Assembly (NCBI GenBank): GCA_002914805.1
Contig: JXTB01000500.1
Coordinates: 134,285 to 198,284 of the forward strand
Length of the DNA stretch: 64,000 bases
Direction of reading: 5' to 3'
Origin: Parasponia andersonii
Lineage: Eukaryota; Streptophyta; Magnoliopsida; Rosales; Cannabaceae
Shown: in pieces, positions 1-10,937 of the stretch
Layout of the letters: the number at the start of each line of letters is the position of its first letter
How positions within the stretch are numbered: position 1 is the stretch's first letter
Notes under the pieces: generated by a model
What the model was told of the DNA's origin: nothing
What the model saw: only the letters and a program-made list of their open reading frames with translations
Database searches by the model: none
Program-made: the position numbers and the translations under genes

Positions 1-1576
1 AAAAAGACCAAATCCACACAGCATTCATTATGGAGCGAGGTCTGTACTACTACAAACGCATGTCTTTTGGTTTGAAGAATGCAGAAACGACCTACCAGCA
101 GCTCATGAACAAAATGTTCACCAAGCAACTAGGGAAAATGATGGAGGTCTACATCGATGACATGGTCATGAAGAGCAAAGAACTTCAGACCATCTAGGGC
201 ACCTGGACGAGTGTTTCTAAGTTCTGAGGCACTACCGAATGCGTCTGAACCCCAAAAAATGCGCTTTTGGGATGTCCTCCAGCTAGTTCCTAGCATACAT
301 CATAAGCAAGAGGGGTATTAAGGCCAAACTGAACCAGTTATACTCAATCGCATATGTACAAAGGCCCTCAACCATTAGGGAAGTCTAGCGCCTAACCTGG
401 AAGATAGCCGTACTTAGCCGATTTATCTCTAAAATGTCTGATCGGTGTAAGCCTTTCTTCCAATGTATAAAAAAAACTCCCCAATTGTCTGGGGGGAGGA
501 GCAGGATAAGGCACTGACAGAGCTCAAATAGTACTTAAGTCACCTACCCATTCTAGCTTCCCCAGCAGAAAGACAGCGCCTGTACACTTATTTGGCAGTG
601 TCTGAAGTAGCGATCAGCTCTATACTGTTCATCGAGGAAGACGGCAAGCAGAAGCTGGTGTTCTACACGAGCCGTATACTCCTGGATGCAGAGACTCGAT
701 ACGGTATGGCGAAAAAATTGGTCCTCGCTCTGGTCAACGCTAAGAAGAGACTAAGGCAGTACTCGAGGCACACTAAGTCACGGTGTATACGGATTTCCCC
801 ATCCGGTAGATCTTGGCCAAACCAGACCTATCACGACGACTAACCAAATGGGCTATCGAGGTGGGGATATACGACATCGAGTATCAGCCTCGAGTGGCGA
901 ACAAATGGCAAGTTATGGTGGATTTCCTTATTGAAATCCAGTCATTCGGCGAGCCACGTGACCTGCTATTGATGCCCCAAGCTCGCATTCTTTCAGCCTG
1001 GACCCTCTACACCGACGGATCCACAAATACCTCAGGGTTAGGCATTGGGATAGTCCTGCAGACACCAGTAGGACTTAGGATAGAGAAAGCTTTGAGACTT
1101 CGTTTCCAAGCAATAAATAAAGAGGCGGAGTACGAAGCACTACTGCAAGGCCTCGAGCTAGCCCTGCATTTCGGAGTAGAAAACATCACAGTAAGGATTG
1201 GCTCGTAGCTAATCGTGGGTTAGGTCAGGGGAGACTTCGAAGTGAAAGAGCCTAGATTACACAGGTACTTCTCCAGAATAATAGGGACGAAAGCCCGCTT
1301 TAACAAATTTGATATTGAACATATACCCAGGGAAATGAACCAAAAGGCTGACGAGTTAGCCAGAAGCGCGTCGATAGGGAAGACAACCGAATGCACGGAG
1401 GTTCTTCTAGAAGGCGAATGCACGAGAGACCCCTCGGAGAACTCTGCATGCCACATGTTCGCGATCGACTTTGAGGATGAAAGCTGGATGGGACCCATCA
1501 CCCAATACCTGGTGTTGGGGAACCTACCCACAGACCCCCAAAAAGCAAGGTCGATCAGACTGAGGGCCGCCTAATA

Positions 1577-2710
1577 CTCGATGGTGTGGGGCCGACTGTA
1601 CAAAAGATCAACGATGGGACTAATACTGAGGTGCGTAGGCCCTATAAAGATGCAAAAGCCGATGAAAGAAATCCACGAGAGAGTGTGTGGCAACTACTCC
1701 AGCGGGCGAAGCCTCGCCTACAGAGCCTTAACGGCTGGGTACTTCTGGCCCTACATGATGACTGAGGTGGCCCAGTTTGTCAAGAAATGTGATAAATACC
1801 AGAGGTTCGCCCCCCCTGAAGCACCAACCCATGGAAGAGCTCCATTCAAACATAACTCCTTGGCCCTTCGCTAAATGGGGTCTGGATATTGTCGGAGAAC
1901 TCCCCAGAAGCCCCAAGGGAAGGAGATATGTCTTACTGGCCATCGACTATTTCACCAAATGGGTGGAAGCTGAAGCCTACGCAACCATCAATAAGGCAGA
2001 CACGATTAACTTTATTTGGAAAAACATAATCTACCGATACGAAATCCCGAAAGAGATACGTGCTAACCGTGGCACACAGTTCCAAAACACCAAGCTTAAG
2101 GAGTTGTATAGTTTGTATGACATAAAGCTCAGATTTTCGTCCGTAAATTACTCTTAGAAGAATAGCCAGGCAGAGGCAATAAACAAGGCCATCTTCAACA
2201 ATATTAAAAAGAACTTGTAAGAGGCTAAAGGAAAGTGGTTAGAAGAGCTACCAACTGTCATGTGGGCCTACCGAACCATGGAGCGGAGGTCAACGAGAAG
2301 AATACCCTTTGCCATGGTTTATAGGTCAGAGGCTGTAATCCCGACCAAAATTGGCCTCCCGACCCTTCGCTCCGAATTGGTAAAAGACACCTCATTGAAC
2401 GAGTAACGCCTAAGCCGCAACACAGACCTCCTCGAAGAAACAAGTGACATGGCTTTGATCCATTTGGCCTCGTACCACCAGCAAGCCAGATCTTATTACG
2501 CAAAGAAAGTCAACGCTCGCCGGTTTAACGCTGGAGATTGAGTCTTGAAGGTCAAAATAGGAAATCCCTCGAAGCTAGACTCTAACTAGGTCGGACCCTC
2601 TAGGTGATCAAAGTGCTCGACAATGGCACATACGTCCTAAAAGAACTCAAGACTGGGAAGAGCTTACCCAACACATGGAATGCCCAGCACTTGAAAAAAT
2701 ATTACGTGTA
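1577..2710 (+). pseudogene. integrase region of the Tat-group fossil
   Basis: The plus strand encodes recognisable integrase segments: the His/Cys zinc-binding part with spacing typical of Ty3/gypsy integrases (around 1660-1810) and the catalytic core with the WGLDIVGELP and DYFTKWVEAE blocks (around 1875-1980). The C-terminal part, typical of gypsy pol ends, runs to about 2710. The region is broken in several places and is not a functional gene. It is part of the element at 1-9208. Confidence 0.8.
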
Positions 2711-2841
2711 AGACACATGTAAATGCTTATGTAATTGAATAGCCCGATTCCAAAACAAATCGAGATGTCAGCTACACAGATTTACCCACTAGTTTGCTAT
2801 CCCCCTAGTGCCAGACCCCTTAAGCTATTCGCACAAATAAA

Positions 2842-3420
2842 GATCATACCGTGGGAATCACATCGCGCAATAAAATGCTTGCCGATGGCCCAAGAAAACG
2901 TACGAAGAGGAATGAGCTGCGTAATAAAATGCTTACCAGTAGACTTCATTAAAGATCGTACTGTGGGAATCACATCGCGTAATAAAATGCTTGCTAATGG
3001 CCCGAGAAAACGTACGAAGAGGAATGAGCTGCGCAATAAAATGCTTGCCAGCAGACCTCACTAAAGATCGTACTGTGGGAATCACATCGCGCAATAAAAT
3101 GCTTGTCGATGGCCCGAGAAAACATACGAAGAGAAATGTGCTGTGCAATAAAATACTTGCCAGCAGACCGCACTAAAGATCGTACTATGAGAATCACTTC
3201 GCGCAATAAAATGCTTGCCAATGGCCCGAAAAAAAGTACGAAGAGGAATAAGCTGCGCAACAAAATACTTGCCAGCAGACTTCAATAAAGATCGTACTGT
3301 GGGAATCACATCGCGCAGTAAAATGCTTACTGATGGCCCAAGAAAACGTACGAAGAGGAATGAGCTGCACAATAAAATGCTCACCAGCAGACCCTATTAA
3401 AGATCGTATTGTGGGAAATG
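2842..3420 (+). repeat. tandem array, 112-bp unit, about 5 copies
   Basis: The motif GATCGTACTGTGGG or a close variant recurs at 2842, 2954, 3066, 3178, 3290 and 3402, an exact 112-bp spacing every time. Each unit contains GCGCAATAAAATGCTT-like sequence twice, alternately 54 and 58 bp apart, so the 112-bp unit is itself a diverged dimer. The array lies just after the integrase region of the Tat-group element. Tandem repeats here are a known feature of the hypervariable 3' untranslated region of these elements. Because 112 is not a multiple of three and units share few stops, it creates several overlapping short ORFs that are not genes. Confidence 0.95.
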
Positions 3421-3474
3421 CTTACCGCCGACCCTCAAGAAACTCCTATGCAATGGGGAAGAATTGAACGATAA

Positions 3475-3800
3475 CAGACCCTCCCTAGAGAGCACTTAGT
3501 TACGCGTAAGCTGAAGGTAAACTGGGCCAGGTCTACCCATTGGAAGCAGACCCTCCTCAGATGGCACCTTAGCTACGCGTAAGCTGAAGGTAAACAGGGC
3601 CAGGGTCTACCTGTTGGAAGTAGACCCTCTCTAGAGAGCACCTTAGCTATGCGTATGCTGAAGGTAAATGGGGCTAGGGTCTACCCATTGGAAGTAAACC
3701 CTCCCCAGAGAAGACCTTAGCTACGCATAAGCTAAACATAAATGGAGCCAGGGTCCATCTGTTAGAAATAGACCCTGTAGGGTCCGCCCATTGGAAGCGA
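3475..3800 (+). repeat. second tandem array, 74-bp unit, about 4 copies
   Basis: A block with CAGACCCTCC, then CACCTTAGCTACGCGTAAGC, then GGGTCTACCCATTGGAAG recurs with starts near 3475, 3547, 3621, 3695 and 3769 (spacings 72, 74, 74, 74). It is unrelated in sequence to the 112-bp array just upstream, so the element's 3' region holds two independent arrays. Divergence between units is moderate, and the last unit is partial. Confidence 0.9.
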
Positions 3801-4484
3801 ACCCCGATAAATTACGCAGGACATTAAGCGTGTAATCTTCCAAACACAAAGACGAAAATCAAAACCAAATTCTATTTATTGATGCTTAAATTATAGAGTA
3901 TGTGGTCGACAAAGACACAAACCCAGTATCTTTATTTATCGGAAACAGGTCTTGGACGGGCTTGCAAGGACACGTCAGAGTGATAACACCCTGTTTGCTC
4001 CTAGTGAGAGCCCAGCCCGGGCCTTTTCTTCTGCAGCGATGGGTCCAAGCAGGAGTCAACCAATCCCTGGAGCTGGTTCCTGGCACGGCCCCATTTAGGG
4101 TCGGAAAAGTCCAGCCATACGCGCGGATCAAATTCTGCTAAGACAAGTCATAACAGTAATTATACATCCTCAAAGCCGGACGAGCCAGAACTCATATCCC
4201 GATCTTTGGAGTTATCTTATCAGTCATAGCATGGAGAAGATTCACTAATAACTCCAAATAATATACGAATGGGCTAAACCCAGAGGTCAACCAAACTGCC
4301 GATAAGGGAATGGCATCGTATGTGATATCCGACTCTGACCACGAATGCGGGCAACGGAAGAAGAAAAATGAGATAAAAATGAGAAAAGTACCTCGTTTTT
4401 ATTATTTAAACAGATGTCTGCAACAAGGGTCAGCTTTACGGTACATAGTTAGTCTTCTACAAACACACAAAAAAGCGAAGGCCC

Positions 4485-7400
4485 CTAATTACCTCCAGCA
4501 GGGGGGGCGATGTCGGCTTCGGCACTTGGCTCAGCTTCGGCAGGGAGCGGCATATCAGGTTCGGAGTCATCGCTAGATAGGACGACTGTACTTGACCCTC
4601 TGCCAGTTAAAGCGCCAGGTCTAGGCCGACCCTTAGGAACCTCCGTGGCTTGTTCTAGTAGACCAGAAGCAGGCATGATCTCTTTGGCGACCGAGAAAGA
4701 TGTAGAGGGTCCGTCATTCTCTTCGTCAAGCATCTTCAATATGTCAGCAGGGTATATGATGTTAATCTCATCCCCTAGCTGTTGCATGTAGTACCCAATG
4801 GAGGAATGGTCCTTTTCGACGCCCTTCAGCTCATCGAACTGGTCTGGTGTCACCACTTCTTCGTGACCCTCAAATTCCCTGTTCTCCCAGTCAGACCTAT
4901 AGCTCTCCGCAGAAAGAATGTCCACCTGCCTTTGGTACCTTATCTTCAGCTTCTCAGCGTCTGCCAGCCTATCTTTTAGTGCCACCAGTCTCAGTACCGC
5001 TTGCCGCTACGACAAGTTGATCAAAAGAGTGTTAATATCGGCGAGGTCCTCACCGCACTTACGAGTCAGCTCCACGTGAGCTTCCACTAGTTTACTGTGA
5101 TCCAAAAAGAGATGGCAGATTACCTCGTTGGACCGGTCAAGTCTGCGCTGTAGGAAATGGGTCTCTAACTTGGCTTTCACCTCCTTAGCCTCATCGATGG
5201 CTCTGTCACGGGCGATGAAAGCCAGCCCCTGCATTCTGTAACTCCTGCTCCTTAGGCCAACTGGGCAACCTCAGCCTCTCTGAGCATAGACCCGAAAACT
5301 CAGCCTCGAGCGGCTGGACCCTCCCCTCTGCGTTGGCCAACCAGACGGCCAGCTCTTCATGTCTGGCCCTCTTGACGCTTAAGGCATGAGCCACCGCGCT
5401 ACTGACCCTGGCTTCGTCCAAGCTCCAATACAGGTCGAAGTCCGCCCTTAATGCAGCAAGGGCGACCTCACTCTGCTCGGCCGCTGCATCACGGGCATTT
5501 AGCTACCTGGTCTGCTCCCTGACTTAAGAGGAATAGAAAGACTGAACGACAGCTAGTTGCAGAATATAAAAAAAGAGGGAGTCAATGTTCAACAAAGATG
5601 CCGAAAGCATGAAGGTGACTGCTAAACGAGCCAGACCTATGCAATGCTGCGGCTAGCAACGAGACCGACGTTCTCCAGGGAGAGCACCTCCAGCTCGAAC
5701 TTCACGGCTGGACCCTCTCCCTGAGCATTATTCGCATCTGAGGAACGTGAGCCCTCCCCGCCGACTGTGAGGACACTTTCTTCTCCCGTCAAGTGCACTC
5801 TAGTATCCTCTTTTGACACTCCTGGAGTAGGGAAGGTGGGGGCGGTAGAGGACGGGGCGTTTCCAAGTGCACCTTCTGCGACAACCGGAGGTAGTACACC
5901 CTCAGCAGAAGAAGCCCCCACGACTGCTGCTACTTCAGCAGCCCCAGAAACCACCTCACTTGGAGACCCACCTGGCTGTAATTTTTTGGTCTTATCTTGA
6001 CCAACATGCTCGGACAGGCCGCTGCGCATGGACCTTCTTCTTCTCATGATGGTTAGGGTAGCCCTATCATCGTCACTGTCTGAAGAGGGGACAGTTTTGC
6101 CCTTCTTCCCCGCCAGACTTTCCTCCCCCTCGGATGGGTCAACTTCGCGACCCTGCTTCATAAAGACCAGGGGAGGGGAAGACAAGTGAGATTTCAGCCT
6201 AGGAGCCCCTCCACTGAGCTCGGCAATTTCCCTATGGGAGTGAGTAGAACCGGACCCCGCGCTTGTCTTCGGGCCGGGGCTAGAGGTAGAAGGGGCGGCA
6301 CAACAAGCTCCCTGGGCAGGCTCAAAGGCACCCATTTGCCGTTCCCAAGCTCAAAGGCCCTTCCTGCCTCAGGGGAAGGTGCCACGAGCACGTCATCCTC
6401 AGATATGAATAGACCTTCCAGCTCGTCATCCGAGCCTGTTCTTGGGGTGACAACTCCCTGCTCCCCGGCCTTATCCTCAGAGGACACCACCAGACACTGA
6501 CCGGCGGGAACCTTGGACCGGCCTCTGTGGGGGATGGTACTCCCCTTGACTGGGGAAAGATCTGCCAAAAGGCCAGCATCTGAACCTGTAGGAGCAAGAA
6601 ATGTGATTAAAACGCAGTCATAACCTAACTGATGGAGCCCCAGGGCATGAAACAGACTCACCCCTAACCCTTTTGGGGGCAACAGTTTCCTCACTTCGGA
6701 ACCTGACGCACTCCCTTTTCACGAGCTTGACCGCCTCTTCGAGCTCATGATTGGTGGGTGCCACCAGGTCATTTGGACCTACCAACTGGCTCGAGGCTGT
6801 GACCTAACGATCCACCATGGCAATACAATTCTGTTCATCCTGGCGGAACCGGCTCAGAGCTGAAGCGTCAATTTGGCTCCGAAGGTACTTGGTGATGACC
6901 CATGTGTCCAGCGAAAAGGATAGATATGAGACCATCCTCAGCATCAGGTTCATCACCTAGGGATTCAGAATGGCCAGAATGTGTCGGCAATCCCCAAAAG
7001 ATCCGAAGACGATGACCCCCTCCAGTTCTTTGAGCCTCCCCACTGACAGCCGTGGCTTAAACCTGTTTTCCTTCATAGAGGCTGCACGAGGCCAGATATC
7101 GTGAGAAAAAATGAGCAAAGTGCATGCAAACCCAAAAGTCAAAATACAACTCAATACTTACTTTGCAAGAAAATTGAGGGAAGTTGAAAACGCTCCCCGT
7201 TCACCCAAGGAGAGCACCACGCCCCTCCGACAGCGTACAACCTGGAGTGAGAATCCCATTACTTGTCCGACCTCAGCAAGCCCTAGAAAACGTAGTGCCC
7301 CTGAAGCGGCTAGAGGTAGAAGGTAGAGTAGAAGCTCCTTTTGGGGATGAGGGTGAGCTTGTAGGCATAGAAGACCACCTCCAGGTGAATATGCATATTG

Positions 7401-7813
7401 AAGAGGACTGATAGAGCAGAGAGTCCCATTAAGATCATGACCCCGTTGGCGTTCAACTGCATCGGGTGAATCCCTGTCAGGCTGAAGAACTAGTGGACTA
7501 GGGGAGGAAGGGGACATCGCAACCACTCCAGGTGTTTCCTCTCCAAGACGACGGAGCCCTCGGGGGCGGAGGGGCGAAGGTACCAGTCTGCTGGGCCCTC
7601 AACCCTTTGTAAGGTGACTCTGCCAGGAAAGCAAAGCTGCCTCCTTAATGAGTCCAACTTGGAATCCACGACATGGCGAAGTTTCTGACTCTGATTCAGA
7701 GCTATTAAAGTGAGTACGATCAAAGAGAGCAAAAGTTTTGAGAAAAAAGGAGGATTCAAAAACCCTAAAATCTGATAAGGCTGGAAATTTTGAAAGAAAG
7801 GAAGCGAAAGCAC
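4485..7813 (-). pseudogene. antisense extra-ORF region of the Tat-group fossil
   Basis: The minus strand carries a chain of open segments with protein-like composition: an acidic Ser/Glu-rich and coiled-coil-like part (4485-5421), a Ser/Pro/Gly-rich part (5637-6694) and, at the upstream end (about 7160-7813), sequence resembling the plant family annotated as putative gypsy-type transposon (Pfam Transposase_28, PF04195). Extra ORFs in antisense orientation between integrase and 3' LTR are known in this lineage, and their function is unknown. This copy has several interruptions and should be treated as a fossil. The family assignment comes from pattern recognition, not a search. Confidence 0.65.
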
Positions 7814-7984
7814 TCAGGGATTTCAGTAAAGTAAGAGATGAACACAAGTACGATTTTTATAGAGGAGAAGCCGAAAAGTTTCCTCTGGAGGAGAACTATG
7901 CGAGAAATCGAAAGCATTAAAATTTCAAAAATTTGAAAAAATCATGGCACGGGCTGGCGTGCACCAATTGAGTGGTTTGCTCCT

Positions 7985-8290
7985 AGATCGTGTGCCACGT
8001 GGATGGTTAAGTGGCGGAACAGGTGGCAGAGGAGACACCGTTCGACACGTGTCTAAGAGGATCGCTGAAAAGCCACATAAGTCGCACGTGATATGACATG
8101 GGCCTGTTGGTTGTTGCAAGCCAGGGCCGGATTCATCCCAAACCCTAGACAGGTTCAGCCCAATCTATTTCTTGCCTTAACAGCTGGGGGTCAGAAGCCT
8201 CGAGAATCTTCCGCCAGAAGATCATTAGGGGCAGCACGCTACTCCAGACCCATACAGGGCATTCAATGCGATCCTGGGTTGGAGTGCGCT
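7985..8290 (+). repeat. direct repeat copy 1 of a 300-bp segment (offset 445 bp)
   Basis: This segment, starting AGATCGTGTGCCACGTGG, is repeated with scattered differences at about 8430-8735. The offset is 445 bp. Both copies lie in the terminal part of the Tat-group element, and the second probably lies in its 3' LTR. The first may be an LTR-derived duplication or part of a nested relative. Confidence 0.85.
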
Positions 8291-8413
8291 AGTATCAGTA
8301 ATTGAGAAATAATGATGATAATGAGCCACGCATACCCTCCGAATTGGCGGTTCGGAGGCATGATTTCCCTACTTGATGGCTGCAAATCCATCAAGTAGAG
8401 AAATAGGGGCAGT

Positions 8414-9208
8414 TATGGGGTCCACTCATAGATCGTGCGCTACGTGGACGGTTAAGTGACGGAACAGATGGCAGAGGACACACCGTTCGACATGTGTCCA
8501 AGAGGATCGCTGGAAAGCCACATAAGTCACACGCGATACAACATGGGCCCATTGGTTGTCGCAGGCCAGGGCCGAATTCATCCCAGACCCTAGACGAGTT
8601 CAGCCCAATCTATTTCTTGCCTCGACAGGTGGAGGTCAGAAGCCTCGAGAGTCTTTCGCCAGAAGATCATCGGGGGCAACGCGCCGCTCCAGACTCAGAC
8701 AAAGCATCCAATGCGATCCTAGGTAAGCGTGCACATTGGGCAAACTGTCCCAATAGGACGACGAGTTATCGAAGCCTCGTCCCTATCAGGATCATACTGT
8801 TGGAGACGGTGGAAAGCAGATCATAACAATGCAAAGGAAATTACAGTAACCACGGCCTGAGATTTCTGGAATAAATCATGATGAGAAAGGGTACTCAATC
8901 TTGGGATGGAGAGCCGGCAGGTTCTCGGTTTCAGGATTAAATATATATGTCATACATCCCTCCGAAAGAGGAGAACAGTGAGAGATAGATAAAATTTGAT
9001 AAGCAAGCAAAAACCTAGTCTTTGCTATTCAACCAAGAGTTAATATCTGACTTAAGCATCGGAGAGTCTTTGCAGGTGGCCGCTCCCGCCTTTTCGGTCC
9101 ATCTTGAGAACAAAAGCATCCTGAGATTGCGAAGACACTCGGATAGTTGGTAGGAATAACACCAACGATTTGAAACCACGTAAACAGTTGGTAAGAATAA
9201 CTCCAACA
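8414..9208 (+). repeat. probable 3' LTR of the Tat-group element
   Basis: The right part (about 9040-9120) holds the block CTGACTTAAGCATCGGAGAG followed by TCTTTGCAGGTGGCCGC, which resembles the R/U5 portion of Tat-group LTRs. The left edge is set only by a purine-rich stretch (about 8395-8420). The right edge is set by the switch at about 9209 into a unique sequence that recurs at 10719. The 5' LTR is outside the window, so the ends cannot be confirmed. Confidence 0.4.
8430..8735 (+). repeat. direct repeat copy 2 of a 300-bp segment
   Basis: This is the second copy of the segment at 7985-8290. It is preceded by a purine-rich stretch around 8395-8420 that could be the polypurine tract next to the LTR start. 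Roughly one base in eight differs between copies by eye. Confidence 0.85.
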
Positions 9209-9211
9209 ATT

Positions 9212-9272
9212 ATTATTAGCCGAAAATGAAATCAAACCGGCACCCACCCACCTACCCCACCCATTCACTTCT
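9212..9272 (+). repeat. 61-bp direct repeat, copy 1
   Basis: The segment beginning ATTATTAGCCGAAAATG and ending CCATTCACTTCT recurs at 10719-10779 with one visible mismatch. Flanks on both sides are unrelated, so the boundaries are sharp. Confidence 0.9.
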
Positions 9273-9357
9273 CTCTCTGTCTCTCTCTCTCACTCATAGG
9301 ATATGGTCATGCTATATATTTGGCTGAATAACTCATAGTCATGATATATTGCTATTG

Positions 9358-9388
<31 letters not shown>

Positions 9389-9763
9389 AGAAAATGGAGT
9401 TTGTAAATTGATGTACGGTTCAAATATGATGAAAAAAAAAAGCAGGCAAAGATCCATACGTGGGATTTACTTGTTAGCACTATAAGCGGGACCCACATTG
9501 CACGTTACTTTTGTGGTGTGTTGGTCATTAATTGCATAACTTTAGATTATCACATCATATGGTTGGAATAATATTTTGGTTGTAGGAGCTTATCTAGTTA
9601 CTTCAAAGTTCAAACTAAGTTTTTTGTTGGGTCTATCACAAGTTGATTATCCGTGGGCTACGGCCACTAGTTTGGTCGACTGTTAAACTAACCATCATCA
9701 TTATTATTGTTGATTAAATTCCCATAAAATTATATGGTCAACAATTATTACACATTGGTTCTT

Positions 9764-9797
<34 letters not shown>

Positions 9798-10718
9798 AAT
9801 ATATATAATGGACATTTTTATTTATCACGAAAATTTTTATAGTAAAAAATAATAAAAAAATAACTTTAATAATATATGTTTTATTTTATTATAATAATTA
9901 TTATTAGAGGATGATGCAACAATTAAAAAAAATTATCTACACACAATTTTAAAAAAAAAATATTTATTAAATCAACGACCATACATAATATATTATAAAT
10001 TTATCCAAATAGAAAAATATCACGTCAACCCAAAATAAAAAGGAAAAAGAAAAATAGCAAGACAAGTGGGTGGATTTTGCGAGAGGTTGATTAAGAGGTT
10101 TGCCTCTGAATCTGATTACGAGGCTTAAACCCGAGAATGGTGTATACAAGGGGAAAATGTAAAATGTCTACTTAACTGGGCTGGGCTGGGCTGCCACATT
10201 GTTATAACTTGAAAACATATAGATATATATGAGTATAACGTAGTATTTTATTCTATTTCATATTTAGGTAATGAGAACATTTTTATCTTTCTAGGGATAT
10301 GACTACGAGATTTAATTAATTAATTAATTAATTAAAAAAAAAATGAAGAGAAAGAGGAGGTGACGAGGGTAGGGAACATAAAGAATAGAGGAAATTTTGA
10401 AGGTGTAAATGGTAATGAGAAGGGAAAGGGAAAGGGAAAGGGAAGGGAGAGGAGGGAAGGATGTGATGGGCTAAGCTAAAGCTGTTGCTTTCTATTGAAG
10501 CTGGAGGCCGGAAGGAGTAAATTTGTTTGGGCTTTAGATTTAGATTCATTCACTGGCCCATTTATGAAGCACAGAAAACGAAAGAAAGAAGCAAGAGGAC
10601 AAAGGCACAAAGGCAAAGACGAGTCACGAGTGTGAGAGAGATCACATTCACGTTGCAATTAGATGACCTTAGCGGTCTAAACATATTACTTTCTTTCTTT
10701 CTTTATTACTAATATCAT

Positions 10719-10779
10719 TATTAGCCGAAAATGAAATCAAACCGACACCCACCCACCTACCCCACCCATTCACTTCTGT
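10719..10779 (+). repeat. 61-bp direct repeat, copy 2, upstream of HEXO3
   Basis: This is the near-identical partner of 9212-9272. It lies about 160 bp upstream of the HEXO3 start codon, so it may be the original promoter-proximal copy. Confidence 0.9.
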
Positions 10780-10837
10780 TGGGTATATACATGTATTTAT
10801 TAATTAATTAATATATTATTCTGGGATGATGAGTTAA

Positions 10838-10845
10838 TATATAAA
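10838..10845 (+). promoter_or_regulatory. candidate TATA box of HEXO3
   Basis: TATATAAA lies about 93 bp upstream of the HEXO3 ATG at 10938, a plausible spacing for a short plant 5' leader. The region is AT-rich, so chance matches are common. Confidence 0.3.
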
Positions 10846-10937
10846 CATATTGATGATTAGCGCCTCTGGCTCATTCCTTCACAAATTAAAGATTCTTCTT
10901 TTGAAGTTTTGGTGGTTTCAGATAGTTTTTGTTGTGA

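Larger units (their letters stand above)
1..9208 (+). mobile_element. Ty3/gypsy retrotransposon of the Tat group, 3' portion, decayed
   Basis: The window opens inside the pol region of an LTR retrotransposon. In order on the plus strand there are reverse transcriptase remnants (about 1-500), RNase H remnants (about 560-1210, including the archaeal-type RNase H motif TDGSTN near 1014), the integrase zinc-binding and catalytic regions (about 1580-2700), two tandem-repeat arrays, a long minus-strand ORF region (4485-7813) and a probable 3' LTR ending near 9208. This order, with a second RNase H and an antisense extra ORF downstream of integrase, is known for the Tat/Ogre/Retand lineage of plant Ty3/gypsy elements. 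The 5' part lies outside the window. It is a fossil with many interruptions, so old. The 3' boundary is uncertain by tens of bases. Confidence 0.85.
9209..10937. other. intergenic DNA upstream of HEXO3
   Basis: This is AT-rich, with (TA)n tracts near 9371-9389 and 9767-9800, a TGGGC tandem run near 10180, (TTAA)n near 10315-10335, a GGGAAA run near 10425-10450 and a TTTC run near 10690. A 61-bp segment at 9212-9272 recurs at 10719-10779. No gene is seen. The last 150 bp form the likely promoter and leader of HEXO3. Confidence 0.7.

Noticed and set aside
2797-3400. Cluster of 60-109 residue ORFs on both strands
   Set aside because: They are phase-shifted readings of the 112-bp tandem array and share its repeat unit; no start context or domain supports a gene.
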